Source of the DNA: CALKMS01 sp036796755
GTDB taxonomy: Bacteria > Actinomycetota > Aquicultoria > SKW223 > CALKMS01
NCBI GenBank assembly: GCA_036796755.1
Contig: DAIRCJ010000034.1
Span: 1-14,980, forward strand
Direction of reading: 5' to 3'
DNA: 14,980 nt
The position numbers and the translations under genes are program-made. Below the pieces are notes generated by a model. The model made no database searches and was not told the DNA's origin. It worked only from the letters and a program-made list of their open reading frames with translations. Of the stretch, positions 1 through 7,717 are shown piece by piece (position 1 is the first letter of the stretch; every line of letters begins with the position of its first letter).

Positions 1-1026
1 CTGCTGGCAACGGCTAACCGAGCTGATGAAGTCTTAAAAGAAATCCTGGAGTTTGCCTTAAAACTCTCAAACTGTCCGGCCGGTAGCGTTGCTCTCTATG
101 ACCCTGAAAGAAAAAAGCTATCAATGAAAATCTCCGTCGGATTTAGCGATGATTTTAACCGGGTAGCTGAGTGGGGCATCAGGCCGGGTGGTTTATCCAG
201 CAGTATTCTTTCAAAAAAGGAACCCACGGTGATAGAAGATGTTTCCAAAAATCCCAAATTTAACAATCCTGTTTTGCTTAAAGAAGGTATCAAGTCGCTA
301 ATAGCTGTTCCTCTTATTCTGGAAAACGAAATAGTGGGGATCATTTATGTAGATGATTTTAAGACCCGAGCCTTTAAAGAGGAAGAAGTTTTTGCCCTTT
401 CTCTTCTGGCAAACCAAGCCGCCCTGGCAATAAAAGAAGCCCAACTTCATGAAAAAATAGAAAAACTAGCAATTACCGACTCCCTAACCGGACTTTACAA
501 TCACCGCTTTTTCTACGAAAGGCTAAAAGAAGAAATAAAGCGCTCCCGTCGCTACCGACTTAATTTCTCAGTTATAATGATTGACCTGGACGACTTTAAG
601 CTTTTTAATGATCGCTTTGGACATCTTGCTGGCGATTATATATTAAGAGAGGTCAGTCAAAAGATAAAAAGCAGCATTAGAGACACAGACTTCCCGGCCC
701 GCTACGGAGGAGAGGAGTTTGCAATTATCCTTCCTCAGACTAATACGAAAGAAGCAGGGCAAGTAGCGGAAAGAATTCGGAAAAGAACGGAAAACCTGAT
801 TTTAAAAGATGGTGAACTCTTTCTGGGCCAACTTACCTTAAGCGCTGGTATTTCCACTTATCCTTACCACGGGACCAGCGAAACCGAGCTTATTGGGGCC
901 GCCGATAAGGCACTTTATTTAGCCAAAAAGAAAGGCAAAAATCAGATCGTAGTTTTTGAAGAAGCGGAAGAGGAAGAAAAAGTCAAGAAGCTGGAAAGAT
1001 TTAAAAAAGATAAGTACGGAGAATAG
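1..1026 (+). CDS. GAF-GGDEF diguanylate cyclase (5'-truncated by window edge)
   Basis: The frame is open from base 1 to the TAG at 1024-1026, giving 341 visible residues; the true start lies outside the window. Roughly residues 1-135 look like a GAF sensory domain. Residues about 155-325 are a GGDEF domain, which in this family makes cyclic di-GMP from two GTP. The active-site signature appears as GGEEF (bases 706-720), an accepted active variant, and the aspartate-bearing stretch MIDLDDFKLFND precedes it. Five residues before GGEEF is RDTD, matching the RxxD inhibitory site that binds c-di-GMP, so product feedback is likely. The end of the protein is highly charged (about 25 residues of E and K). 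No membrane segment is visible, so the visible part is cytoplasmic; the missing N-terminus may add another sensor. The last 26 bases overlap the convergent minus-strand gene. The enzyme class is secure; the GAF ligand is unknown. Confidence 0.93.
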   Translation: MLATANRADEVLKEILEFALKLSNCPAGSVALYDPERKKLSMKISVGFSDDFNRVAEWGIRPGGLSSSILSKKEPTVIEDVSKNPKFNNPVLLKEGIKSLIAVPLILENEIVGIIYVDDFKTRAFKEEEVFALSLLANQAALAIKEAQLHEKIEKLAITDSLTGLYNHRFFYERLKEEIKRSRRYRLNFSVIMIDLDDFKLFNDRFGHLAGDYILREVSQKIKSSIRDTDFPARYGGEEFAIILPQTNTKEAGQVAERIRKRTENLILKDGELFLGQLTLSAGISTYPYHGTSETELIGAADKALYLAKKKGKNQIVVFEEAEEEEKVKKLERFKKDKYGE

Positions 1027-2116
1027 CTCCTAAGCCGTAAGGGAAATCTTTCAACCAGAAAATCTCAGTTTTTTTCCAGAAGCACCTCCTCGCAACATCC
1101 TCAACCAAATTTTCCACTGCTTTTACCTTACTCCCGCAAAGAGAACAGTTCCCACCACCAGATTGATAATTCTGGCAAGCCGGGCAAATAAAAGCCTGAG
1201 CCTCAAAACTTTCCTCAATAATTACCTTATCAACCAGTCCTTCGTTCCAGGCCCTGATAAAAGCCTCCAATCCGACTGCTGCTCGACCTTCAGCCAGTTC
1301 ACTCTCCAGTTTTCCTTTTATAAATGACTTTCTCTGTTCCAGCTCAAAACTCCAGAGCATATCAAACTGCTTTCTTATAGTTTCCAGGGAGGCGTTTGGC
1401 TCAACAGGCTGGTTTTCAACTATTTTGAAAGCTAGATCTTTTGAGAGTAGTTTTTTAAAATCTTCCGAGTTTTTGGAGTGTAAGGAAAGAACCAGAACTT
1501 CAAATTGAAAGCGTTTAAAAAGTTCTCTAACCGCTTCGGCAACCTTTCGGAAATGAATTTTAATGTGTTCCTTTATATGTCTGGCTATCCTTTTTTCTTC
1601 CAAGCCATACCAGCCAGCACTTTTCACTTTCTCTGGCGTCTGATCGTCTATTCTGACTTCAGCCAACAACTCAGCCGGGGAAAGAACCACCAGGCGGGCT
1701 TTGCGCTCATCGACCAGACAAAAACAAAAAATCAAAGTCTCGCTAAACTCCCTGATTAATGGGGAAAGATAAAATGAAGAAGAAACGCGGAAAAAATGAG
1801 GAGAATGGCGAAGAAAATTAATCTTGAGGAAATCACCATTAGAAGCGGAAAAAATCGAGACGCCCCGGAAGTCTCCGGCTGGAAGGCGAAGAGAACGAAT
1901 TGTCTTCCTAATCTGGTTAAACTGCTGTTTTAAGTCATCTTTTTTAAGACTCAAATCTTTAGCTGCTTCCTGATGAACCAGAGAATTAAAACCGGCCAGA
2001 ATTTCGGAGTTTGAGGGATTTTCTTTCGATAAATTTAAATAAACAGAGAGACAAGGCGGTTTAATATCAGCTTTCATCAATTCTGTTATCGATTTAGTTA
2101 AGCCTTCCCGGTCCAT
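1001..2116 (-). CDS. eRF1/Vms1-like (baeRF-type) protein with zinc knuckle
   Basis: This 371-residue protein resembles the bacterial archaeo-eukaryotic release factor (baeRF) group, relatives of eRF1, Pelota and Vms1 that act or are proposed to act on stalled ribosomes. Visible support: an N-terminal mixed domain; a central stretch with VDERKARLVVLSP (about residues 134-146), typical of baeRF domain 2; a helix-rich segment resembling eRF1 domains 2-3; a four-cysteine knuckle (C311, C314, C324, C327) where the third domain of some family members has a zinc site; and the ending GLGAILR, very like the eRF1 domain-3 end. I see no GGQ motif, so ordinary peptidyl-tRNA hydrolysis is unproven. The ATG at 2114-2116 is preceded by AAGGAGG four bases away, a strong ribosome site. 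It lies 80 bases after yggU, so it may have its own promoter. Its 3' end overlaps the GGDEF gene by 26 bases. Confidence 0.68.
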   Translation of the reverse strand: MDREGLTKSITELMKADIKPPCLSVYLNLSKENPSNSEILAGFNSLVHQEAAKDLSLKKDDLKQQFNQIRKTIRSLRLPAGDFRGVSIFSASNGDFLKINFLRHSPHFFRVSSSFYLSPLIREFSETLIFCFCLVDERKARLVVLSPAELLAEVRIDDQTPEKVKSAGWYGLEEKRIARHIKEHIKIHFRKVAEAVRELFKRFQFEVLVLSLHSKNSEDFKKLLSKDLAFKIVENQPVEPNASLETIRKQFDMLWSFELEQRKSFIKGKLESELAEGRAAVGLEAFIRAWNEGLVDKVIIEESFEAQAFICPACQNYQSGGGNCSLCGSKVKAVENLVEDVARRCFWKKTEIFWLKDFPYGLGAILRTYLF

Positions 2117-2144
2117 CGGCCCTCCTTCTAAGACGGAAAAACAA

Positions 2145-2174
2145 ATTAACCTTAGCTCTTAAACTCTTTCTCAA
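2145..2174 (-). promoter_or_regulatory. Weak sigma-70-like promoter for the eRF1-like gene
   Basis: In the 80-base gap after yggU, the minus strand carries TTGAGA (2169-2174) and GTTAAT (2145-2150) separated by 18 bases. The -35 matches consensus at five of six positions and the -10 at four of six. This is the only sizeable gap in the minus-strand run, so an internal promoter here makes sense, but the match is modest and read-through from upstream is equally possible. Confidence 0.28.
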
Positions 2175-2196
2175 CCTGAATATCAGCTCAATAAAT

Positions 2197-2490
2197 TCAC
2201 AGAGATTTCAAAATATCTATCAGTTGTTTTTCCTCAAGCGAACTCAAAAAGACCTCTTTGATATGCCCTTTTTTCCCTCTTAAAATTTTAATTCTTTCAG
2301 GAGGGATTAAAAAGAGTTTTGATAAAAATGAAACCAGCTCTTGATTGGCTTTCCCTCCTTCAGGAGGAGACTTAAGAAAGACCTTCAAATACTCGCCTTC
2401 TGCTATCTCTGCCCTTCTTCCTCCAGCCCGGGGCTTTACATGAACCTTCAGGAGAACACCGTTTTTGGTTTTCCGGAAAAGATTAATCAA
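2197..2490 (-). CDS. yggU: DUF167 / YggU family protein
   Basis: A 97-residue protein of the DUF167 (YggU) family, whose members are small alpha/beta proteins with no settled biochemical role. Family hallmarks are visible: LLKVHVKPRAGG near the N-terminus (about residues 13-24), then the SPPEGGKAN stretch (about 41-49), and a closing IKILRGKKGHIKEV segment. The length is normal for the family. The start codon overlaps the divIVA stop by four bases (ATGA type), so the two are probably translationally coupled. YggU genes often follow yggT, and here divIVA lies between them. Family assignment is strong; function is unknown. Confidence 0.9.
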   Translation of the reverse strand: MINLFRKTKNGVLLKVHVKPRAGGRRAEIAEGEYLKVFLKSPPEGGKANQELVSFLSKLFLIPPERIKILRGKKGHIKEVFLSSLEEKQLIDILKSL

Positions 2491-3215
2491 CTTTCTTCAG
2501 GCAAGTTATCGTAAAGGTCAGGCTCACCTTCGGAAGCCGGTTCTTCGGAAGCAAACTCATCTGAGGTCAAATCGCTTTCCAAAGGAGAGAGTTCCTCTTC
2601 CAGAGCTTTCTCCGAAGCTTCAACTGTTTCCTCTTGAGTTATTTCCCCTTTTTCTTCTACTGACTCAGTAAGAGGTTCTTGCTCGGCAACCTCTTCTGAA
2701 GTTAGCTCTGCTTCTTCTTTTTCCTCAACCAGAGTTTCCTGAACTTTTACTTCCGGCAGAGCTTCGGCCTGTTTCTCCAGCTCTTCCAGGCTGTCAAGAT
2801 AACTCTGGAGGAAAGCTTTCATTTTTTCTTTAAAGTCGGCAATCAATTTTTTCAAAGCAACTATCTCTGCATTTATTGTTTGTCTTTCGGCAATTGAGTT
2901 CTGAACAATCTCTTTGGCTTTCAATTCTGCATCTCTTATAACCAGCTCCGCTGCTTTCCGGGCATTATTTTGAATTTCCTCTGCCGAGCGTTGAGCGGCC
3001 AGCATTGTGTCTTGAAGAGTTTCTTCAAATTTTTCATACTGAGCAATCTTTTTCCTTAACCGTTCGGCTTCCTCTTTGATGTCAATGTTTTCCTGGAAGA
3101 CTCTCTCAAACTCTGTCGCCACCTCATCAAGAAAAGCGTCCACCTCTTCCTCACTATAACCCCGCAAAACCCTCCGAAACTCTTTTTGATGAATATCAAG
3201 TGGTGTAAGCTTCAC
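2487..3215 (-). CDS. divIVA: DivIVA-domain cell-division/polarity protein
   Basis: A 242-residue DivIVA-family protein. DivIVA binds negatively curved membrane at septa and poles and recruits division or wall-synthesis factors. The N-terminus shows the family lipid-binding domain (LTPLDIHQKEFRRVLRGYS, then EEEVDAFLDEV), although the membrane-inserting residues near the start differ between lineages. Residues about 30-150 are long charged heptad-like coiled coil. The tail from about residue 160 is extremely rich in glutamate and serine, low in aromatic residues, and looks disordered; this is longer and more acidic than in Bacillus DivIVA. It is placed 10 bases after yggT and overlaps yggU by four bases. 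The neighbourhood with SepF and YggT matches the usual division cluster of Gram-positive-like bacteria. Confidence 0.93.
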   Translation of the reverse strand: MKLTPLDIHQKEFRRVLRGYSEEEVDAFLDEVATEFERVFQENIDIKEEAERLRKKIAQYEKFEETLQDTMLAAQRSAEEIQNNARKAAELVIRDAELKAKEIVQNSIAERQTINAEIVALKKLIADFKEKMKAFLQSYLDSLEELEKQAEALPEVKVQETLVEEKEEAELTSEEVAEQEPLTESVEEKGEITQEETVEASEKALEEELSPLESDLTSDEFASEEPASEGEPDLYDNLPEES

Positions 3216-3225
3216 TTCTCACCTC

Positions 3226-3522
3226 CTATAAACTCAAGATTAAATTTTTGAGAAAATTATGAACCAATTCCAGAATTAGTATACCCAATATGGGTGTCAA
3301 ATCCAAAGCCAGCTTCCCAGCCATCAAAGGCGGAATATACTTTCGGAACAAGCCAAGGTACCAGTCGGCTAAATCTTCTAGAAAGTACCAGAGCCGGGTC
3401 AAAGGACGAGGAATGGAAAAATGTACCCAGGAACGAATGATCACCAGTATTATTGATAAGTAAATCACATAAAATATAAGGTCAAGCAAATTGTTAAGCC
3501 AGGTAATAATTAAAAACTTCAA
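3226..3522 (-). CDS. yggT: YggT-family integral membrane protein
   Basis: A 98-residue hydrophobic protein of the YggT (YlmG) family. Two membrane segments are visible, at about residues 8-28 and 72-95. Between them lies the family loop with IIRSWVHFSIPRPLTRLWYF and LADWYLGLFRKYIPP; the arginine and proline pattern around YLGLFRKYIPP is diagnostic. YlmG proteins are linked to division, chloroplast nucleoid partitioning and osmotic tolerance in different organisms, but no biochemical activity is established. The start overlaps the proC stop by four bases. The clustering with sepF and divIVA fits the ylm locus. Confidence 0.88.
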   Translation of the reverse strand: MKFLIITWLNNLLDLIFYVIYLSIILVIIRSWVHFSIPRPLTRLWYFLEDLADWYLGLFRKYIPPLMAGKLALDLTPILGILILELVHNFLKNLILSL

Positions 3523-4316
3523 CCCAACTCTTTCGCCCTTTTATAAGCAGCTTCTACTGCCTTAAAAACCGCCGCCTTAAAGCCTTTCTTGTCCAGAGCT
3601 TCCAGCCCGGCTATGGTAGTGCCACCCGGCGAAGTAACCATATCAATAAGCAAAGCTGGGTGTTTTCCCGTCTTTTTCATCATCATTCCGGCTCCTATCA
3701 TTGTTTCTTGAGTGAGTCTGGTGGCAATCTCGCGCGAAAGCCCGGCTTTAACCCCGGCCTCAATCAAAGCTTCAGCAAAGTAATAAAAAAAGGCCGGACC
3801 TGAACCACTGATAGCCGTGACAATATCGAGGTACTCCTCTGGTAACTCCAGAACCTCTCCAACGGCAGCAAAAACTGACCTGACCCGCGATAAATCTTCA
3901 GAATTAACACTTCTTCCCGCACTCAAAACCGAGACCCCAAAACCAATCTGGCAAGGAGAGTTAGGCATAACCCTGACAATTTTTACCTCTTCACCCAGAA
4001 ACTCCTGGTAACGCGAGATTTTCACCCCAGCCACAATGGAAACCAGAAGCTTATTTTTCAAATCAGCCCCTTTAAGTTCGACAAGCAAACTATTTAAATG
4101 CTGAGGTTTAACTGCAATGATAACCAGCTCCGAGTTTTCTAAAAGCTTTGAGTTTTCCGTGGTAACCCCAACCCCTAAATCCTGCCTTAACTCATCAAGT
4201 CTTTCCGGACGTACGTCTGACAAGATAAGCTGCTCAGAGCGGACTAACCTTTTCTCCAGCAAACCCCGGGCTAAAGCCCCTCCCATCTGCCCGGCTCCAA
4301 TAATTCCTACTCTCAA
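3519..4316 (-). CDS. proC: Pyrroline-5-carboxylate reductase
   Basis: A 265-residue ProC: reduces 1-pyrroline-5-carboxylate to L-proline with NAD(P)H, the last step of proline synthesis, in the cytoplasm. The N-terminal Rossmann motif GIIGAGQMGGALARG (residues 4-18) is clear, followed by VIIAVKPQ (about 65-72), the VRVMPNSPCQIGFG stretch, the all-helical dimerisation domain beginning AISGSGPAFFYYFAEAL, and the C-terminal signature SPGGTTIAGLEAL. The length is normal. It lies nine bases after sepF and overlaps yggT by four bases. proC between yggS and yggT is also common in proteobacterial clusters, where yggS makes the PLP homeostasis protein; here sepF is inserted. No missing catalytic residues are apparent. 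Confidence 0.97.
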   Translation of the reverse strand: MRVGIIGAGQMGGALARGLLEKRLVRSEQLILSDVRPERLDELRQDLGVGVTTENSKLLENSELVIIAVKPQHLNSLLVELKGADLKNKLLVSIVAGVKISRYQEFLGEEVKIVRVMPNSPCQIGFGVSVLSAGRSVNSEDLSRVRSVFAAVGEVLELPEEYLDIVTAISGSGPAFFYYFAEALIEAGVKAGLSREIATRLTQETMIGAGMMMKKTGKHPALLIDMVTSPGGTTIAGLEALDKKGFKAAVFKAVEAAYKRAKELG

Positions 4317-4325
4317 CTTTCCTCC

Positions 4326-4787
4326 TTAAACCGTTTTAAAAAATCTCTCTTTTATTCTTGCTTTTTCTTCCGGACCTATCTCAACATTTCGCGGAGTAGC
4401 CAGATAAACGCCGGCCGTTATCCTTAGCAGCTTCCCATCCAGCGAACAGACCATCCCGCTAACAAAGTCTATTATCCGCTGACTGGTGGCTTTATCGGCT
4501 GACTTAAGGTTGACAATAACAGGTGTCCCGGCTTTAAACTTTTCAGCCACTCTTAAAACTTCATTTAAAAGCCGAGGCTCAAAAATATGAACCTGGAACG
4601 AAGGACTTCTTACAGCCCTGAGAGGCGTAGGTCTTTCGGCTCTTCGACGGGAATAACTTTCTCTTGGCACTTTTTTAACTGTTGCGAACTCTTCTTCCGG
4701 ATAGTTTTCCTCTAAATATTCTTTCTCTTCTGGTTCTTTTAGTCCTAAAAACACTAATGCTTTTTGCCAGAGGTCTTCCATTTTCAC
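4326..4787 (-). CDS. sepF: SepF cell-division protein
   Basis: A 153-residue SepF, a cytoplasmic membrane anchor that bundles FtsZ filaments in Gram-positive bacteria, cyanobacteria and many archaea. The N-terminus begins MKMEDLWQKALVFLGL, an amphipathic helix suited to membrane binding. Residues about 20-65 form a charged, low-complexity linker. The conserved SepF core runs from about residue 65: FQVHIFEPRLLNEVLRVAE, then the VIVNLKSADKATSQRIIDF stretch, and SGMVCSLDGKLLRITAGVYL. The start overlaps the yggS stop by four bases and proC follows after nine bases. No FtsA is visible here, and SepF often substitutes for it. Confidence 0.95.
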   Translation of the reverse strand: MKMEDLWQKALVFLGLKEPEEKEYLEENYPEEEFATVKKVPRESYSRRRAERPTPLRAVRSPSFQVHIFEPRLLNEVLRVAEKFKAGTPVIVNLKSADKATSQRIIDFVSGMVCSLDGKLLRITAGVYLATPRNVEIGPEEKARIKERFFKTV

Positions 4788-5461
4788 CTCCTTTCAAATA
4801 TAGCCCGACCTATTCTCACCATATTGCTTCCTTCCTCAATGGCAACTTCAAAGTCGTCACTCATGCCCATCGAAAGATACTCAAACCATTCAGGGTTTTC
4901 TTTTCTCAAATCCTCCCATAAAGCCCTGACTTTTTTAAAGTAGGGCCGGCACTCCTCTGCTGGCAACAACGGTGCTATAGTCATCAAACCTTTAACAATT
5001 ATACCTTTAAATTCGGACAATTTCTCCAGAACATTTTTCATTTCATCGGGAGCAAAGCCAAATTTAGTCTCCTCGGGGCTTACTTTAATTTCCAGGAGAA
5101 CTTGAACTTTTAAATTTTTTTCCCGTGCCCGGCGGTCAATCTCCGCTGCTAAATTGAGGCTGTCAACGGACTGAATAAGCCCTACTTCCCCGACGACTTT
5201 TTTCACCTTGTTTTTTTGTAGATGCCCCACGAAATGCCACTCAAGTTCGGAAGGCAGGAAAGGCTTTTTAGCCAGAAGTTCCTGAACCCGGTTTTCAGCA
5301 AAAATTTTCTGACCAGCCAGAACTGCTTCTTCAATCAAGGGAGGCGGGACATTTTTGGTTACCGCCACCAGAGCAATCTCATCTGATTTTCTCCCGGACT
5401 TAAGAGCAGCTTTTTCTATACGCTCTTTAATTAGTTCCAGATTTTTTTTAATTTGACCCAT
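4784..5461 (-). CDS. yggS: YggS/PLPBP pyridoxal-phosphate homeostasis protein
   Basis: A 225-residue member of the YggS/PROSC family, a single-domain alanine-racemase-like TIM barrel that binds pyridoxal 5'-phosphate and buffers it, influencing amino-acid and keto-acid balance. The PLP lysine is K36 within LVAVTKNVP. Other family landmarks are AENRVQELL, WHFVGHLQKNKVK, IQSVDS, and the phosphate-binding end LSMGMSDDFEVAIEEGSNMV followed by RIGRAIFE. The length is typical. Its ATG shares one base with the phoU stop (TAATG), a tight coupling. In Bacillus-type genomes the equivalent ylmE directly follows ylmD (pgeF); here five phosphate genes separate them. Confidence 0.96.
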   Translation of the reverse strand: MGQIKKNLELIKERIEKAALKSGRKSDEIALVAVTKNVPPPLIEEAVLAGQKIFAENRVQELLAKKPFLPSELEWHFVGHLQKNKVKKVVGEVGLIQSVDSLNLAAEIDRRAREKNLKVQVLLEIKVSPEETKFGFAPDEMKNVLEKLSEFKGIIVKGLMTIAPLLPAEECRPYFKKVRALWEDLRKENPEWFEYLSMGMSDDFEVAIEEGSNMVRIGRAIFERR

Positions 5462-6111
5462 TAATCAAGGTCAACAAACTCGCCAGAAACTAAATAAATA
5501 ACTCTTTCCCCAATATCAACTGCGTGGTCAGCTATCCTTTCCAGCCAGCGGCAAACCAGAATGCAGTTGCTTGCCCACTCAAAAGAAAGTTCCTCCGCCT
5601 GCCGGGCTAAAAGTTTAAAAAAGTCCTTAAAGAAAGAGTCCACCGGCTCGTCAAGCTGAGTTAACTGGTCCACCAGTTGAGCGTCTGAAGTTTCAAAAGC
5701 CTTAAGAGAAACTTCCACCAGTTTTAAAACTTTTTCTCCCATCTTTTTTAAAAGTTCGACAAACTCTTCCCCTCCAACTGGAACCTCACCCATATCCCGA
5801 ACAGACCGAGAAATATTGAAAGCCAGGTCCCCCATCCTTTCCAGATGGATGTTTATTAAAAAAATGGAGTGAATAAGGCGCAAGTCTTTAGCTACCGGGC
5901 ACTGAGTAGCAATCAGGGAGACTCCTTTTTCCTCAATTTCTAAAACTTTTCTATCAATCAGGTCATCGTTCTGCATTACTTTCTTGGCCAGTTCGACATC
6001 GCTCTTAATTAGAGATTCAACTGCCCTCTGGATGGCTTCTTTCACCAGATAGCCAACTTCTATTACTTCTCTTTTTAAGTCCTTGAGCTCTTCGTGGAAA
6101 GTTTTTCTCAT
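5461..6111 (-). CDS. phoU: PhoU phosphate signalling protein
   Basis: A 216-residue PhoU: two three-helix PhoU repeats that bind metal clusters, restrain the Pst transporter and, where present, relay phosphate status to the PhoR kinase. The opening RKTFHEELKDLKREVIEVG and the first-repeat motif around NDDLIDRKVLEIEEK are typical. The first repeat also has LRLIHSIFLINIHLERMGD (about residues 77-95); the second has the matching LVCRWLERIADHAVDIGERV near the C-terminus. Length fits. It starts two bases after pstB and its stop overlaps yggS. No phoB/phoR pair is visible in the window, so its signalling partner is unknown. Confidence 0.95.
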   Translation of the reverse strand: MRKTFHEELKDLKREVIEVGYLVKEAIQRAVESLIKSDVELAKKVMQNDDLIDRKVLEIEEKGVSLIATQCPVAKDLRLIHSIFLINIHLERMGDLAFNISRSVRDMGEVPVGGEEFVELLKKMGEKVLKLVEVSLKAFETSDAQLVDQLTQLDEPVDSFFKDFFKLLARQAEELSFEWASNCILVCRWLERIADHAVDIGERVIYLVSGEFVDLD

Positions 6112-6113
6112 TC

Positions 6114-6890
6114 TTAACCAAACCTTCCGGTTATATAGTTTTCCGTTCTTTTATCTCTAGGGTTGGTGAAAATCACTTCAGTTCGGTCATACTCAATCAA
6201 CCTGGCAGGCTGGTTTTCCTCGGAAAGCATAAAAGCGGTATAATCGGAAACACGGGCCGCTTGCTGCATATTATGAGTTACAATAATAATAGTAAACTTT
6301 TCCTTTAACTCCTGCATCAAGTCTTCAATTTTCTGAGTAGAAGTAGGGTCAATTGCCGAACAAGGTTCATCCATCAAAATAACCTCCGGTTTTACGGCTA
6401 AAGCACGCGCGATGCAGAGCCTTTGTTGCTGACCACCGGAAAGGTCGGTGGCCGGAGTGTTCAGCTTGTCTCGAACCTCTTTCCAGAGAGCCGCTCTTTC
6501 AAGGCTGGTTTTGACTATTTCTTCCAGTTCATCCTTGTTTCTTACCCCGTGAAGGCGCGGACCGTAAGCAACATTATCAAAAATGGAAAAGGGAAAAGGA
6601 TTAGGCTGCTGAAATATCATTGCTACTCTCCGCCTGAGCTCAGGAAGGTCAATATCTTCCGAATAAATATCTTCTCCGTTAAGCTTTATTAAACCTTCTA
6701 CCTTGGTTTCCGGGATTAAATCATTCATTCGATTCAAACAACGCAAAAGAGTTGACTTCCCGCAACCCGAAGGACCTATGAAAGCAGTAACTGAGTTAGC
6801 TTTGATGTCAAAGGTTAAATCTTCCAGAGCTTTAAAGTCACCATACCAGAAGTTAAGGTTTCTAACCTCAAAAGTGTTATTTTCAGTCAC
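6114..6890 (-). CDS. pstB: Phosphate ABC transporter ATPase PstB
   Basis: A 258-residue ABC ATPase that powers high-affinity phosphate import with PstS, PstC and PstA. Walker A GPSGCGKST is at residues 39-47, the Q-loop at Q94-Q95 within MIFQQPNPFPFSIFDNV, the ABC signature LSGGQQQRL at 150-158, Walker B ILMDEP at 171-176, and the switch histidine in VTHNM further on. CLNRMNDLIP just after Walker A and the NPFPFSIFDNVAYG stretch are characteristic of PstB rather than other ABC proteins. The start overlaps pstA by four bases; phoU follows after two bases. All catalytic residues appear intact. Confidence 0.97.
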   Translation of the reverse strand: MTENNTFEVRNLNFWYGDFKALEDLTFDIKANSVTAFIGPSGCGKSTLLRCLNRMNDLIPETKVEGLIKLNGEDIYSEDIDLPELRRRVAMIFQQPNPFPFSIFDNVAYGPRLHGVRNKDELEEIVKTSLERAALWKEVRDKLNTPATDLSGGQQQRLCIARALAVKPEVILMDEPCSAIDPTSTQKIEDLMQELKEKFTIIIVTHNMQQAARVSDYTAFMLSEENQPARLIEYDRTEVIFTNPRDKRTENYITGRFG

Positions 6891-7717
6891 AGCCTTCCTC
6901 CTTTAATTGACCTCTGACTAAAATGTCTGGCGGCAAAGTTAAAAGAAAGAATAAAAAACAAAAGAAGCAAAGCCGTTCCAAAAGCTATATCTAAAGAAAT
7001 GCCTTCAGTGGCTAAAAGATAAAGATGGACTGTCATTGTCCGTCCAGGAGCAGTGGGAAAATAAGGCAAATTTATAGCCATCCCCGCGGTTAAAAAAACC
7101 GCTGCTGTTTCTCCGAAAGCCCGCCCAATTCCTAAAATTACTCCAGTAATAATTCTGGGCAAAGCCGCCGGCAGAACAACATTTTTTATCGTTTGCCATT
7201 TAGTTGAACCAAGAGCGAAGCTGGCTTCCCTGAAACTACGGGGAACGGAAAGGATGGCTTCCTCTGAAGCTCTCATTACTACCGGCAGGATCATCATAGC
7301 CAGAGTTAGAGCGCCGGCCAGCATCGAGTAGCCCAATCCAAAAAAATAAACAAAGAAGGCTAAACCAAAGAGACCAAAAACTATAGAAGGAACTGAGGAA
7401 AGAGCATCGGCTCCAAAGCGAATTATCCGAACCAGCCGCCCGGGTTTAGCATATTCCGTCAAGTAAACTGCTCCGCCAATAGCTATCGGCGATACTATCA
7501 GTCCCGAGAGAATAGTTAGGTAAAAAGTAGCCACGATAGTGGGAAAAATTCCTCCCCGTGCTTCAAGCCCGTGAGGAAAAGAAAAAATGAAATTTAAACT
7601 GATGACCGGTAGCCCGCGAATAATAATGTAAACCAGAAGAGCCAGAAGAAAAGCTAAAACTGTCAGGGAAGCAAACCAGAGTAAAGCCAGAGCAATTTTT
7701 TCCTCTATTTTCCTCAT
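6887..7717 (-). CDS. pstA: Phosphate ABC transporter permease PstA
   Basis: A 276-residue membrane permease of the phosphate importer. About six membrane segments are visible, beginning with LALLWFASLTVLAFLLALLV near the N-terminus. The permease-ATPase coupling (EAA) loop is ASFALGSTKWQTIKNVVLP (about residues 166-184), followed by GIGRAFGETAAVFLTAG. The SSVPSIVFGLFGLAFFVYFF stretch is typical of PstA. It overlaps pstC and pstB by four bases each, so the permeases and ATPase are probably made in matched amounts. The PstA call over PstC rests on gene order and on these motifs. Confidence 0.95.
   Translation of the reverse strand: MRKIEEKIALALLWFASLTVLAFLLALLVYIIIRGLPVISLNFIFSFPHGLEARGGIFPTIVATFYLTILSGLIVSPIAIGGAVYLTEYAKPGRLVRIIRFGADALSSVPSIVFGLFGLAFFVYFFGLGYSMLAGALTLAMMILPVVMRASEEAILSVPRSFREASFALGSTKWQTIKNVVLPAALPRIITGVILGIGRAFGETAAVFLTAGMAINLPYFPTAPGRTMTVHLYLLATEGISLDIAFGTALLLLFFILSFNFAARHFSQRSIKGGRL

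Noticed and set aside
1015..1040. Hairpin at the end of the GGDEF gene
   Set aside because: The short stems compete with each other and no T-run follows; not a convincing terminator.
1505..1759. Plus-strand frame within the eRF1-like gene
   Set aside because: It is a shadow of the minus-strand coding sequence with no start signal or family resemblance; the same holds for similar frames opposite pstB, pstC, pstS, proC and yggS.
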